A stretch of 13,526 nucleotides of DNA, taken from contig JAFUPG010000081.1 in NCBI GenBank assembly GCA_017481325.1, positions 1 to 13,526 of the forward strand, read 5' to 3'. The position numbers and the translations under genes were made by a program. The notes under the pieces were generated by a model, which did not search any database, was not told the DNA's origin, and saw only the letters and a program-made list of their open reading frames with translations. Every line of letters begins with the position of its first letter. The stretch's first letter is position 1. This DNA comes from Oscillospiraceae bacterium. GTDB taxonomy: Bacteria > Bacillota_A > Clostridia > Oscillospirales > Oscillospiraceae. Positions 6,680 to 13,524 of the stretch are shown piece after piece.

Positions 6680-7645
6680 TTACTTTCTGCCGACCAGGCA
6701 GCACCAGCCCTCCTCGTGGAAGGCCCGGGTGATGGTCAGACCGGCCTGCTGCGCCGCCTGACGTACCTCCTCCTCCCGTTCGGCCAGGATGCCGGAGCAG
6801 AGGAAGTGGGCATTTTCTCTTAAGAAACAGGGGATCACGGGCATGAGCTGCACCAGGACACCGGCCACAATATTGGCGCAGACGATGTCATAGCCGCCCT
6901 GAGCCAGCTCCTCCATGCGGCGGCGATCGGTGATCACATTGCCGGTGCAGGCGCTGAACTGTTCTGCACCAAAGCCGTTGGACAGGGCATTTTCCGTGGC
7001 GATATGCTCGGCGGCGGGGTCAACGTCGATGCCCACGGCACTTTGCGCCCCCAGGCGCAGAGCACAGATGGACAAAATGCCGCTGCCGCTGCCCAGATCC
7101 GCCACACGCTCGCCGCCCTTGACCAGCTGCTCCAGAGCGCTCATGCACATTCTGGTGGAGGCGTGCTCTCCCGTGCCGAAGGTGAGCCCCAGATCCAGAT
7201 AGATGGGCAGGCGACCCTGGGTGTCGTCCACGGTCATCCACTTGGGGACGACCAGCAGCTTCCCGCCGATGGGTAAGGGGCGGTAGCTCTGCTTCCAGGA
7301 ATTTTCCCAGTCCTCCTCCGGCACGTTGTCCAGGGCGATGGTCAGCGGGCCGAAGTCCGCCCCGGGATAACGGGTGGGCAGCTCCCTTAACAGGGTCTGC
7401 AAACGGAGGATCTCCCCCTGTGCCGCATCCTCCTCCAGATAGAGGCGCACCTGGGAAATGTCGCTCATTTTCTCGCTGAGAGACTCGTCCACGTAGTCCC
7501 AATAATCCTGAGCCTCTTCCAAAAAGTTCTGAAATTCGCTTGTATCGTCGATCATAAAGCTGTCAAAGCCAGCTTCCGTCAGCTCGGCGCACAGGAGCTC
7601 AATGCCCCCGGAGGCGCTGCGGATGGTCAGCTCTGTCCACTGCAT
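6680..7645 (-). CDS. prmA: Ribosomal protein L11 methyltransferase
   Basis: SAM-dependent cytoplasmic enzyme that methylates lysines and the N-terminus of ribosomal protein L11. The 321-aa length is normal for Firmicutes PrmA. The N-terminal substrate-recognition domain (about 1-100) begins MQWTELTI. The linker carries ENSWKQSYRPLPIG (114-127), and the catalytic domain has LTFGTGEHASTRMC (154-167), the SAM-binding ADLGSGSGILS (182-192), the acidic DVDP (207-210) and ANIVAGVL (257-264, usually NILA). The product ends with the expected SGIL and EEGWCCLVGRK segments. The ATG at 7645 has an excellent AAGGAGG site 8 nt upstream and a promoter at 7676-7704. It is first in a two-gene operon with the glycoside-hydrolase-like gene, which replaces the rsmE gene that often follows prmA in related bacteria. 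Confidence 0.96.
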   Translation of the reverse strand: MQWTELTIRSASGGIELLCAELTEAGFDSFMIDDTSEFQNFLEEAQDYWDYVDESLSEKMSDISQVRLYLEEDAAQGEILRLQTLLRELPTRYPGADFGPLTIALDNVPEEDWENSWKQSYRPLPIGGKLLVVPKWMTVDDTQGRLPIYLDLGLTFGTGEHASTRMCMSALEQLVKGGERVADLGSGSGILSICALRLGAQSAVGIDVDPAAEHIATENALSNGFGAEQFSACTGNVITDRRRMEELAQGGYDIVCANIVAGVLVQLMPVIPCFLRENAHFLCSGILAEREEEVRQAAQQAGLTITRAFHEEGWCCLVGRK

Positions 7646-7675
7646 GCAATGTTCCTCCTTGGTGTTCTTCTTCTT

Positions 7676-7704
7676 ATTGTACTAAATTATGGGGAGAATA
7701 ACAA
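7676..7704 (-). promoter_or_regulatory. Sigma-A-type promoter of prmA
   Basis: On the minus strand, TTGTTA (complement of 7699-7704) lies 17 bp from TACAAT (complement of 7676-7681). The start codon is at 7645, giving a short leader with an AAGGAGG ribosome site. Confidence 0.7.
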
Positions 7705-7784
7705 GTATAATCTGATATCAGGGGAAATTATTTCCGATTCTGCTTTGTTCACAGAATTTTTCTTTCCTTTTCCCGAAAATCGTG

Positions 7785-7805
7785 TATAATGATATCACGA
7801 AAGGA
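7785..7805 (+). promoter_or_regulatory. -10 box and ribosome site of the yfmF-yfmH-lgt operon
   Basis: TATAAT lies at 7785-7790, but no good -35 is seen at 16-18 bp. AAAGGA (7800-7805) lies 8 nt before the ATG at 7814, which decides the start. The earlier in-frame ATG at 7805 overlaps this site. Confidence 0.5.
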
Positions 7806-7813
7806 TGGATCTC

Positions 7814-9079
7814 ATGATCACTACAATTACTTTGGCTCCCGGGGTGACCTTGCATGCCCTGAAGAGCGACAAATTCAAAACCGCCTGCTTCAGCATCAAC
7901 TTCCTGCGCCCCCACGACCGGGAAAATGCCGCCATGGACGCTCTGCTGCCCAGCGTGCTGCTCCGTGGCACGGAAAAATACCCCGATATCCGCAGCATCT
8001 CCTCCCGTCTGGACGAGCTCTACGGTGCCTCTCTGGGCACTTTGGTGCGGCGCAAGGGCGAGGTGAAGCTCACCGGCTTCTATGCCGATTTTATTGAAGA
8101 TGCCTTCCTGCCCGAGGGCGAGACCGTGTTTTCCCCCATGGTGGACTTTGTGCAGGAGGTGCTCTACCGCCCCTATTTGGAAAAGGGCTGCTTCTGCCCC
8201 CGTTTCGTGGAGGGCGAAAAGCAGAACCTGATGAATGCCATCGCCTCCTCCCTGAACAACAAGCGTGGCTATGCCACCAAGCGGCTTCTGGAGCAGATGT
8301 GCGAGGGCGAGACCTATGCCGTGCCCCGGCTGGGCTATTTGGAGGACGTGCAGGCCATTACGCCCCGGGCGCTGTGGGATCATTATCTGGACGTGATCCG
8401 CACCTCCCGTGTGGAGCTGTTCTACGGCGGACGGCTGGAGGCCGAGACCGTGGCCGCTGCCTTTGCCCCCCTCTTCCGTCAGGGACGGGACTATGCTCAG
8501 CGCAAGCTGGAGACCGCCGTACCCTATGAGGTAAAGGAAGTCCGCAGCTTCTCCGAGGCCATGGACGTGAACCAGGGCAAGCTGGTCATGGGTCTGCGCA
8601 CCGGCACCGTTGCCTGCAGCGAGGACTACCCCGCCCTGCTGCTGCTCAATGCGGTGTTCGGCTCCGGCACCACCAGCAAGCTCTTTGTGAATGTCCGGGA
8701 GAAGCTGTCTCTGTGCTATTACGCCAGCTCCTCCATTGACAAGTACAAGGGGCTGATGCTGATCTCCTCCGGCGTGGCCTTTGAGAATTTTGAGACCGCC
8801 AAAACCGCCATTCTAGCAGAGCTGGAGGCCTGCCGCCGGGGTGAGATCTCCGAAAACGAGCTGGAATCTGCCCGTCGGCAGATCCTCTCCTCCCTCCGTG
8901 CCATTGAGGATGCCCCGGTACAATTGGACGAATACTACTGCGGCAATGCCATTTTGCCCTGTCTGAACCCCCGTCAGCTGGCAGAGCAGGTGCAAAGGCT
9001 GGGCATCGATGACCTGTCCCATATGGCGAAGAAAATCCGCCTGGACAGCATCTATTTCCTGAAAGGGGTGGAAGCATGA
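7814..9079 (+). CDS. yfmF: M16-family peptidase-like protein, inactive partner (YfmF/YmfF type)
   Basis: A 421-aa two-repeat M16 (pitrilysin-like) protein. Instead of the zinc motif HxxEH, the equivalent N-terminal helix reads ALLPSVLLRGTEKYPD, so the protein should not bind the catalytic zinc. It resembles the YmfF half of the Bacillus YmfF/YmfH pair, annotated in some databases as EF-P 5-aminopentanol modification-associated. The match is from family memory. The second half carries the glycine-rich NAVFGSGTTSKLFVNVREKLSLCYYASS, typical of M16 C-terminal domains. The ATG at 7814 is preferred over 7805 because only it leaves a normal spacing from AAAGGA. Its TGA overlaps the ATG of yfmH (ATGA, 9076-9079), so the two chains are translationally coupled and very likely form a heterodimer. 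Exact substrate is unknown. Confidence 0.85.
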   Translation: MITTITLAPGVTLHALKSDKFKTACFSINFLRPHDRENAAMDALLPSVLLRGTEKYPDIRSISSRLDELYGASLGTLVRRKGEVKLTGFYADFIEDAFLPEGETVFSPMVDFVQEVLYRPYLEKGCFCPRFVEGEKQNLMNAIASSLNNKRGYATKRLLEQMCEGETYAVPRLGYLEDVQAITPRALWDHYLDVIRTSRVELFYGGRLEAETVAAAFAPLFRQGRDYAQRKLETAVPYEVKEVRSFSEAMDVNQGKLVMGLRTGTVACSEDYPALLLLNAVFGSGTTSKLFVNVREKLSLCYYASSSIDKYKGLMLISSGVAFENFETAKTAILAELEACRRGEISENELESARRQILSSLRAIEDAPVQLDEYYCGNAILPCLNPRQLAEQVQRLGIDDLSHMAKKIRLDSIYFLKGVEA

Positions 9080-10347
9080 GAGAGATGACCTTCCCCCGGA
9101 TCGGTGAGCGCTATTTTGAGGAAAAGCTCCCCAACGGACTCACCGTCCGCATTGTCCCCAAGAAGGGCTTTGCCAAGAAATATGCCTTTTTAGCCGTGGA
9201 TTTCGGCTCTATTGACACTTCCTTTACCTTTGAGGGCAAGCAGTACCGTGTCCCCGACGGCATCGCCCATTATCTGGAGCATAAGATGTTCGACCTGCCC
9301 GAGGGCAATGCCATGGATCTCTTCGCCGCCTGCGGCGCTTATCCCAATGCCTTCACCTCCTACGACGTGACCGCCTACCACTTCACCTGCACGGAGAATT
9401 TTGAGGAGGGTCTGCGGATTTTGCTGCGCATGGTGCTGACCCCCTACTTCACCGAGGAGAGCGTGGAGAGGGAACGGGGCATCATCGCCCAGGAGATCCG
9501 TATGTACGAGGACAGCGCCCATTCCAATGTCAGCGAGGCGCTGTTCGCCGCCATGTTCCGCAACCACCCGGTAAAGGTCTCCATCGCCGGCACGGTGGAG
9601 AGCATTGAGGACATCACCGCTCAGATGCTCTACGACTGCTACGATGCCTTCTACCGCCCCTGTAACATGATCCTCTGCGTGGTTGGCGACGTAAATGAGC
9701 GAAATGTGATCGATATTGCGAAGGAATTGAGCGGTGACGACCGCCGTCCCCTGCCCCTTCGGGACTACGGCGAGGCGGAGACCCTGCTGCCCGTCAACGC
9801 TCTGACAGAGAAGCGCATGGAGATCTCCATGCCCACCTTTGCCCTGGGCTTCGGCTGCGCCCCCTGCGAGGGCGGCATGGCTGTTATGGAACGGGAGCTG
9901 ATCGGTGACCTGGCCTCGGAGATCCTGGTGGGCGAGTCCTCGCCCCTGTACCAGAAGCTCTATGAGGAGGGCATTATCGACGGCGATTTCTCCGCCGGTT
10001 ACGAGAGCGTGAAGGATATCTGCCTGCTGTCCATGAGCGGCGACAGTGATGCCCCCGAGGCCATTCGGGATGCCATTTTGCAGGAGGCACAGCGCCTCTG
10101 CGCAGAGGGCATCGACGAGGAATTCTTCCGCCGCCTGCTGCGCTCCTGCCTGGGTCGGCGCACCCGGGATCTGGACAGCTTCGAGAGCATCTGCTACCGG
10201 GTCTGCGCCTATCATTTTGACGGGGTGGACTATTTCCGTTTCCCCGAGGTCTTTGAGACCGTCCGGCCGGAGGACGTGCTGCGGCTGATCCGTGAGAGCA
10301 TCCTGCCGGAGCGTGCCGCTCTGAGCATTATTCGCCCCAAAGATTGA
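9076..10347 (+). CDS. yfmH: M16-family zinc metallopeptidase, active partner (YfmH/YmfH type)
   Basis: A 423-aa M16 peptidase with the intact inverted zinc motif H65-Y-L-E68-H69 (in GIAHYLEHKMF). A downstream glutamate, E146 in EIRMYED, fits the HxxEH-x76-E spacing for the third zinc ligand. The C-terminal domain has LVGESSPLYQKLYEEGIID (289-307), a common substrate-binding signature. Together with the preceding HxxEH-less subunit it makes an active/inactive pair, a layout known from YmfF/YmfH, AlbE/AlbF and mitochondrial processing peptidase. No signal peptide is seen, so it is probably cytoplasmic. The start is coupled to the yfmF stop. Lgt follows after 18 bp in the same operon. EF-P modification association comes from the Bacillus homologue name; nothing in the window proves it. 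Confidence 0.92.
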   Translation: MREMTFPRIGERYFEEKLPNGLTVRIVPKKGFAKKYAFLAVDFGSIDTSFTFEGKQYRVPDGIAHYLEHKMFDLPEGNAMDLFAACGAYPNAFTSYDVTAYHFTCTENFEEGLRILLRMVLTPYFTEESVERERGIIAQEIRMYEDSAHSNVSEALFAAMFRNHPVKVSIAGTVESIEDITAQMLYDCYDAFYRPCNMILCVVGDVNERNVIDIAKELSGDDRRPLPLRDYGEAETLLPVNALTEKRMEISMPTFALGFGCAPCEGGMAVMERELIGDLASEILVGESSPLYQKLYEEGIIDGDFSAGYESVKDICLLSMSGDSDAPEAIRDAILQEAQRLCAEGIDEEFFRRLLRSCLGRRTRDLDSFESICYRVCAYHFDGVDYFRFPEVFETVRPEDVLRLIRESILPERAALSIIRPKD

Positions 10348-10365
10348 GAAAAGGAGGCTTTTTCC

Positions 10366-11238
10366 ATGTTTCTGACAACTTCCCCCATCACCTTCCCCGG
10401 CCTGGGGATCGAGATCAATCCGCCCGACGGCTTTTCCCTCTTCGGCCTGGAGATCAAGTTCTATGCCCTGATCATCTGCCTGGGTCTGGTGCTGGCCGCC
10501 GTGTACTGTATGTGGCGCTGCAAGGAATTCGGCCTCAGCACCGACGACATTCTGGACGTGCTGATCGTGGGTCTGCCCTGCGCCATTGTGGGTGCCAGAC
10601 TGTACTACGTGGTCTTCGAGTGGGAGACCTTCTTCGTCTACAACGAGCACTGGTATGATTTCCTGAATATCCGCCGGGGCGGCCTTGCCATCTACGGCGG
10701 TGTCATCGGCGCTGTGCTGGGCGTGGGTATTTTCTGCCGCATCAGCAAAAAGCACCGGGGCAAGTTCATCCCCGCCACCGATATGGCCGGTCTGGGCTTT
10801 TTGATCGGCCAGTCCATCGGCCGCTGGGGCAACTTTATGAACCGGGAGGCTCACGGCGGCGAGACCGACAGCTTCCTGCGTATGGGTTTGATCGAAGGCG
10901 GTCAGCAGATCTTTGTCCATCCCACCTTCCTGTATGAGTCTGTTTGGAATGCCGTGGGCTTTGTGATCATCCACTTCCTATCCAAAAAGCGGAGGTTTGA
11001 CGGCCAGATCTTCCTCTATTACCTGGCCTGGTACGGCCTGGGCAGAGTCTGGATCGAGGGCATGCGCACCGACAGCCTGTGGTGGGGCCCCTTCCGTGTG
11101 AGCCAGGTGCTGGCCGGCGCTACCTTCCTCATCGCCACTGCGCTGCTGGTCTATATTCTGAAATTCCGGAAGCCCGATCCCGCCAAAATGCTGGTCAACC
11201 GTGCAGCGGCAGAGGCGGCGGAGGATGCTGACGAATAA
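10366..11238 (+). CDS. lgt: Prolipoprotein diacylglyceryl transferase
   Basis: Polytopic membrane enzyme that moves diacylglycerol from phosphatidylglycerol onto the lipobox cysteine of prolipoproteins, the first step of lipoprotein maturation. The 290-aa product has about seven hydrophobic segments. It carries the Lgt signature GRWGNFMNRE (152-161, with R153, N155, N159 and E161), RRGGLAIYGG (103-112), HPTFLYES (185-192) and GRVWIEGMRTD (226-236, with the R and E of the active site). The start ATG has AAGGAGG (10351-10357) 8 nt upstream, and the gene lies 18 bp after yfmH, so it is probably cotranscribed with the M16 pair. The C-terminus ends in an Ala/Glu/Asp-rich tail. No terminator is visible directly after it; a repeat pair follows. 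Confidence 0.98.
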   Translation: MFLTTSPITFPGLGIEINPPDGFSLFGLEIKFYALIICLGLVLAAVYCMWRCKEFGLSTDDILDVLIVGLPCAIVGARLYYVVFEWETFFVYNEHWYDFLNIRRGGLAIYGGVIGAVLGVGIFCRISKKHRGKFIPATDMAGLGFLIGQSIGRWGNFMNREAHGGETDSFLRMGLIEGGQQIFVHPTFLYESVWNAVGFVIIHFLSKKRRFDGQIFLYYLAWYGLGRVWIEGMRTDSLWWGPFRVSQVLAGATFLIATALLVYILKFRKPDPAKMLVNRAAAEAAEDADE

Positions 11239-11360
11239 CGAATAACTAATAACTAAGGACTAAAAACGAAGGTGTGCCTTCGGCACGGATTTTAATTCCA
11301 TGGGCGGAGCCCATACCTCAGTTATTCACTGTTCGTTATTCGTTATTAGTTCTTGATAGG
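11239..11360. repeat. Inverted pair of hairpin repeat units
   Basis: Two hairpin units of the dispersed family lie in opposite orientation. One is GTGCC-TTC-GGCAC (11274-11286) with a tail of AATAACGAATAACTAATAACTA to its left. The other is ATGGGC-GGA-GCCCAT (11300-11314) with a GTTATTCGTTATTAGTTC tail to its right. The tails are near-complementary, so the block can fold into one long cruciform-like structure with two side hairpins. It fills most of the gap between lgt and the small hypothetical gene. Confidence 0.6.
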
Positions 11361-11412
11361 AGGGCAGTTTTTGGCTGCTCCGTCTGATTTCATTCTTTAG
11401 GAGGAACCGATC

Positions 11413-11769
11413 ATGGCAACCATGGATACTGTGAAAAATGCCGTCAGCAATGCGGCGGAAAATGCGGCAAAAGCTGCGAAATACTATGCTTTCGTGTCTA
11501 AAAAGAAACTGGCCATTCTGGCGGAAAAGGAGAAAATCCGCCGCAACTATACCAAGCTGGGCAAGGTCTACTACAAGGACTACGTCACCGACGAAGAGCC
11601 CGACGATGCCGAATATGTGCCCCTCTGCGAGGCCATCTCCAACTCCTACCGGCTGATCAACGCCCTGAAGGAGCAGCTCGCCATTGCCAAAGAGGAGTAC
11701 CAGGGCCTGCGCAACGATTTCGGTGAGGAAGATGAAGCCGATGCCCTGCCCCCCGCCGAGGAAGAATAA
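11413..11769 (+). CDS. Small helical hypothetical protein
   Basis: This 118-aa acidic protein has no recognised catalytic motif. The N-terminal 30 residues form an alanine-rich amphipathic helix (VKNAVSNAAENAAKAAKYY), followed by a lysine-rich stretch (KKKLAILAEKEKIRRNYTKLGKVYYKDYV), a short acidic loop and a second helix (LCEAISNSYRLINALKEQLAIAKEEYQGL). The tail is rich in Glu, Asp, Ala and Pro. The pattern of two coiled helices around a GKVYY-like core resembles short Clostridial proteins that often carry a C-terminal zinc ribbon; here no cysteine pair is present. TAGGAGG (11398-11404) lies 8 nt before the ATG, and a strong terminator follows, so it is a real gene, probably monocistronic. 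No TM or signal peptide is seen. Confidence 0.75.
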   Translation: MATMDTVKNAVSNAAENAAKAAKYYAFVSKKKLAILAEKEKIRRNYTKLGKVYYKDYVTDEEPDDAEYVPLCEAISNSYRLINALKEQLAIAKEEYQGLRNDFGEEDEADALPPAEEE

Positions 11770-11770
11770 G

Positions 11771-11806
11771 AAAAAACAGCAGCCGGACAGCGGCTGCTGT
11801 TTTTTT
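11771..11806. terminator. Bidirectional Rho-independent terminator
   Basis: A 10-bp GC-rich stem (11776-11785 with 11791-11800, loop GACAG) is flanked by an A-run on the left and a T-run on the right. Extended over these runs, the inverted repeat covers 15 bp per arm. It ends the small gene on the plus strand and can end the yibE/F-like transcript on the minus strand. Confidence 0.9.
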
Positions 11807-11830
11807 ATGAGAGCGGTTTGCGAAACTCCT

Positions 11831-11868
11831 TAGCTCCACAAGGGAGACGGCAGCTTCGCTGCGGCTGG
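11831..11868. repeat. Short hairpin repeat downstream of the yibE/F-like gene
   Basis: It contains CTCC-N5-GGAG (11834-11837 with 11843-11846) and GCAGC-TTC-GCTGC (11850-11862) side by side. The TTC-loop hairpin has the same layout as hairpins in the other repeats of this window. Such paired motifs (a word like CTCC-ACAAG-GGAG next to a GC-TTC-GC hairpin) are common between genes of Clostridia; this is from general memory. Boundaries are approximate. Confidence 0.4.
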
Positions 11869-11869
11869 G

Positions 11870-13060
11870 TCAGGGAGCGGCTCCGGGTGCTTTTTCGCTC
11901 TTGCTGCCGTAGATCAGGGCGCAGGTCAGGGTGGTCAGGGGCACGGCCAGGATCACGCCGATGCCGCTGGACACGGAGCTGATGATCTCTATGCCCAGGA
12001 AGCCGGAGGCCATGAACTGATTCCAGCTCAGGTTCAGGGAGTAGAGATACAAAATCAGCACGGTGCTGCTGCCTAAAATGGCCAAAATCAGGGTGTTGGT
12101 CATGGTGCCCACCATGTCACGGCCGATGTTCATGCCGGATTTCCAGAGGGCTTTGGCGCTGAGGCTGGGATCAACGGTTTTCAGCTCACTGAGGGCGGAG
12201 GAAATAGACATGGCTACGTCCATCACGGCGCCCAAAGAGGAGATGATCACACCGGCCACCAGCAGGCCACGAATGCCCACCGGAGTTCCGGTCTGGCGGA
12301 GCTGCAGCAGCGCCTCCGCATCATTGGCACGGAGGCCGTCCAGATGGAGCAGCTTCTGAGCCAGAATGCCAAAGAGCATGGCAAAGGCCATACCGGCCAC
12401 GGTGCCAAGGCAGGCGCAGCCCACTTTTTTGCTGCAGCCGCCCAGGATCACAAAGCACGCCACCGCCACCATGGAGCAGAGGAAAAAGGCCGTGGGAATG
12501 GGCGGCCAGCCCTTCAGCAGCAAAGGCAGGAAGACGAAGATCAGCATGACCACCGTCAAAACCAGCCCTAAAATGGATTTTGCGCCGGTTTTGCCGCCTA
12601 CCAGCACCGCCGCCAGGACAAAGAGTCCCAAAATCACAAAGACAAAGGGGCTGCGGTTATATTCGTAAACCGTGGCGGTGACATCGCCGGAGGTGTAGGT
12701 GTTGATGATCAAAACCACGCTCTGACCCACCCGGGCAGGCTCGGAATACATGGGGCCCACGGCATTGAGGGCCATGAGGGTCTTGCCCTTGTACCGGCCG
12801 GAGGTGATCTCTACCAGAAGCTGCTGCTCGCCCCGGTAAGCATCCTCGGCAACGGGGTCGGGCTCGCTGTTATCCGTGAGGATCTGCACCACGGTGCCAC
12901 GCTCGTACTCGGCGTAGTCTGTGGGGGTGAAGGGAATCTCCTCCTTGCCGGAATTGGCATAGAAATACAGGCCGGCAAAGCTGCCCAAAAGCAGCGCCAG
13001 CACCAAAATGGTTAAAATGATCCGCTTTTTGGAAATGGGAGCGGTTTTTTTCTGTTTCAT
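11870..13060 (-). CDS. YibE/F-family integral membrane protein
   Basis: The 396-aa protein of the YibE/F family (function not established; transport-like roles have been suggested) has an N-terminal TM (about 13-34), an extracytoplasmic beta-rich region (about 40-135), and then about seven hydrophobic segments between 138 and 385. The family motif NIGRDMVGTMTNTL (311-324) is present, as are SLGAVMDVAMSISSAL (275-290) and a conserved C-terminal GIGVILAVPLTTL. An open frame continues to 13144, but the ATG at 13060 is preferred: it has GGAGG 5 nt upstream, an N-terminus fitting a signal-anchor, and a promoter (13089-13117) that lies within the longer reading frame. The C-terminal tail KSEKAPGAAP is cytoplasmic or exposed. 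No operon partner is present. Confidence 0.93.
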   Translation of the reverse strand: MKQKKTAPISKKRIILTILVLALLLGSFAGLYFYANSGKEEIPFTPTDYAEYERGTVVQILTDNSEPDPVAEDAYRGEQQLLVEITSGRYKGKTLMALNAVGPMYSEPARVGQSVVLIINTYTSGDVTATVYEYNRSPFVFVILGLFVLAAVLVGGKTGAKSILGLVLTVVMLIFVFLPLLLKGWPPIPTAFFLCSMVAVACFVILGGCSKKVGCACLGTVAGMAFAMLFGILAQKLLHLDGLRANDAEALLQLRQTGTPVGIRGLLVAGVIISSLGAVMDVAMSISSALSELKTVDPSLSAKALWKSGMNIGRDMVGTMTNTLILAILGSSTVLILYLYSLNLSWNQFMASGFLGIEIISSVSSGIGVILAVPLTTLTCALIYGSKSEKAPGAAP

Positions 13061-13063
13061 AGG

Positions 13064-13078
13064 AACCTCCCGGAGGTT
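13064..13078 (-). promoter_or_regulatory. Ribosome site of the yibE/F-like gene inside a small palindrome
   Basis: AACCTCC and GGAGGTT flank a single base, so the GGAGG site (complement of 13066-13070) could pair with its own upstream copy in a 6-bp hairpin with a 3-nt loop. This could slow initiation; it may also be chance. Confidence 0.4.
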
Positions 13079-13088
13079 TGATAAACAT

Positions 13089-13117
13089 AGCATAACAGCC
13101 CGGGCTTCTCGTGTCAA
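13089..13117 (-). promoter_or_regulatory. Near-consensus promoter of the yibE/F-like gene
   Basis: On the minus strand, TTGACA (complement of 13112-13117) lies exactly 17 bp from TATGCT (complement of 13089-13094). A perfect 10-bp palindrome AGCCCGGGCT (13097-13106) sits in the spacer and could be an operator, though chance is possible. Transcription would begin near 13082, about 20 nt before the ATG at 13060. Confidence 0.8.
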
Positions 13118-13199
13118 GGGAAAAGTGGGTGCTGCGAGCGGCACTGCGGCAGCGTTGGACGACGGAGGCGGCGCTTGGGTGGTCTGTCTGGGAGCTAAG

Positions 13200-13390
13200 A
13201 ACTAAGAGCTAAGGACTAAAAACTGAGGTGTGCCTTCGGCACGGTTTTGGAATGTTTAGCCTGTCAAACAGAAATTTGGCGAACTGTTTGGAAACTAATA
13301 ACTAACAGCTAAGAACTAATAACGAAGGTGTGCCTTCGGCACAGATTATTAATATTTTGTCCATCAAACAGAAATTTGTCGAACAGTTGA
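13200..13390 (-). repeat. Tandem pair of hairpin repeat units, 100-bp period
   Basis: Two imperfect copies are offset by exactly 100 bp. The hairpin GTGCC-TTC-GGCAC lies at 13230-13242 and again at 13330-13342, and CAAACAGAAATTT lies at 13265-13277 and again at 13365-13377. Each hairpin is preceded by words such as AACTAATAAC or CTAAGGACTAAA. In the first copy CAAACAG (13265-13271) pairs with CTGTTTG (13284-13290). Read on the minus strand the order matches the unit at 292-400. Confidence 0.7.
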
Positions 13391-13426
13391 TAATTCGATT
13401 TATGCAACATAGCGTTTACGCGCAGC

Positions 13427-13524
13427 GGGGGAGGGGGTCTTGGGGGAGGGCGAATTTGGGCTGTCGGGGGTAGTGTCGAAACGTAGAAGTGTTACCACAG
13501 CACAATCTGAGCGCCTCCCCCAAG
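13427..13524 (+). repeat. G-rich tract with distant inverted copy
   Basis: Four G-runs with short loops (GGGGG-A-GGGGG-TCTT-GGGGG-A-GGG, 13427-13450) fit a canonical G-quadruplex pattern on the plus strand. CTTGGGGGAGG (13439-13449) is exactly complementary to CCTCCCCCAAG (13514-13524). The element may continue beyond the window end. Confidence 0.5.

Noticed and set aside
7805..7813. Earlier ATG for yfmF
   Set aside because: It directly overlaps the AAAGGA ribosome site, whereas 7814 has an 8-nt spacer.
9190..10974. Open frame of 594 codons on the minus strand opposite yfmH and lgt
   Set aside because: It spans two confident genes and is low-complexity (Gly, His, Gln, Ala), again the result of codon bias.
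13061..13144. Extended N-terminus for the yibE/F-like protein
   Set aside because: It would place the start codon upstream of the near-consensus promoter; the ATG at 13060 has a proper ribosome site and signal-anchor N-terminus.
13200..13390. Possible CRISPR array from the repeated GTGCCTTCGGCAC
   Set aside because: Only two tandem copies, 100-bp period, divergent flanks that are themselves repeats, and no cas genes.
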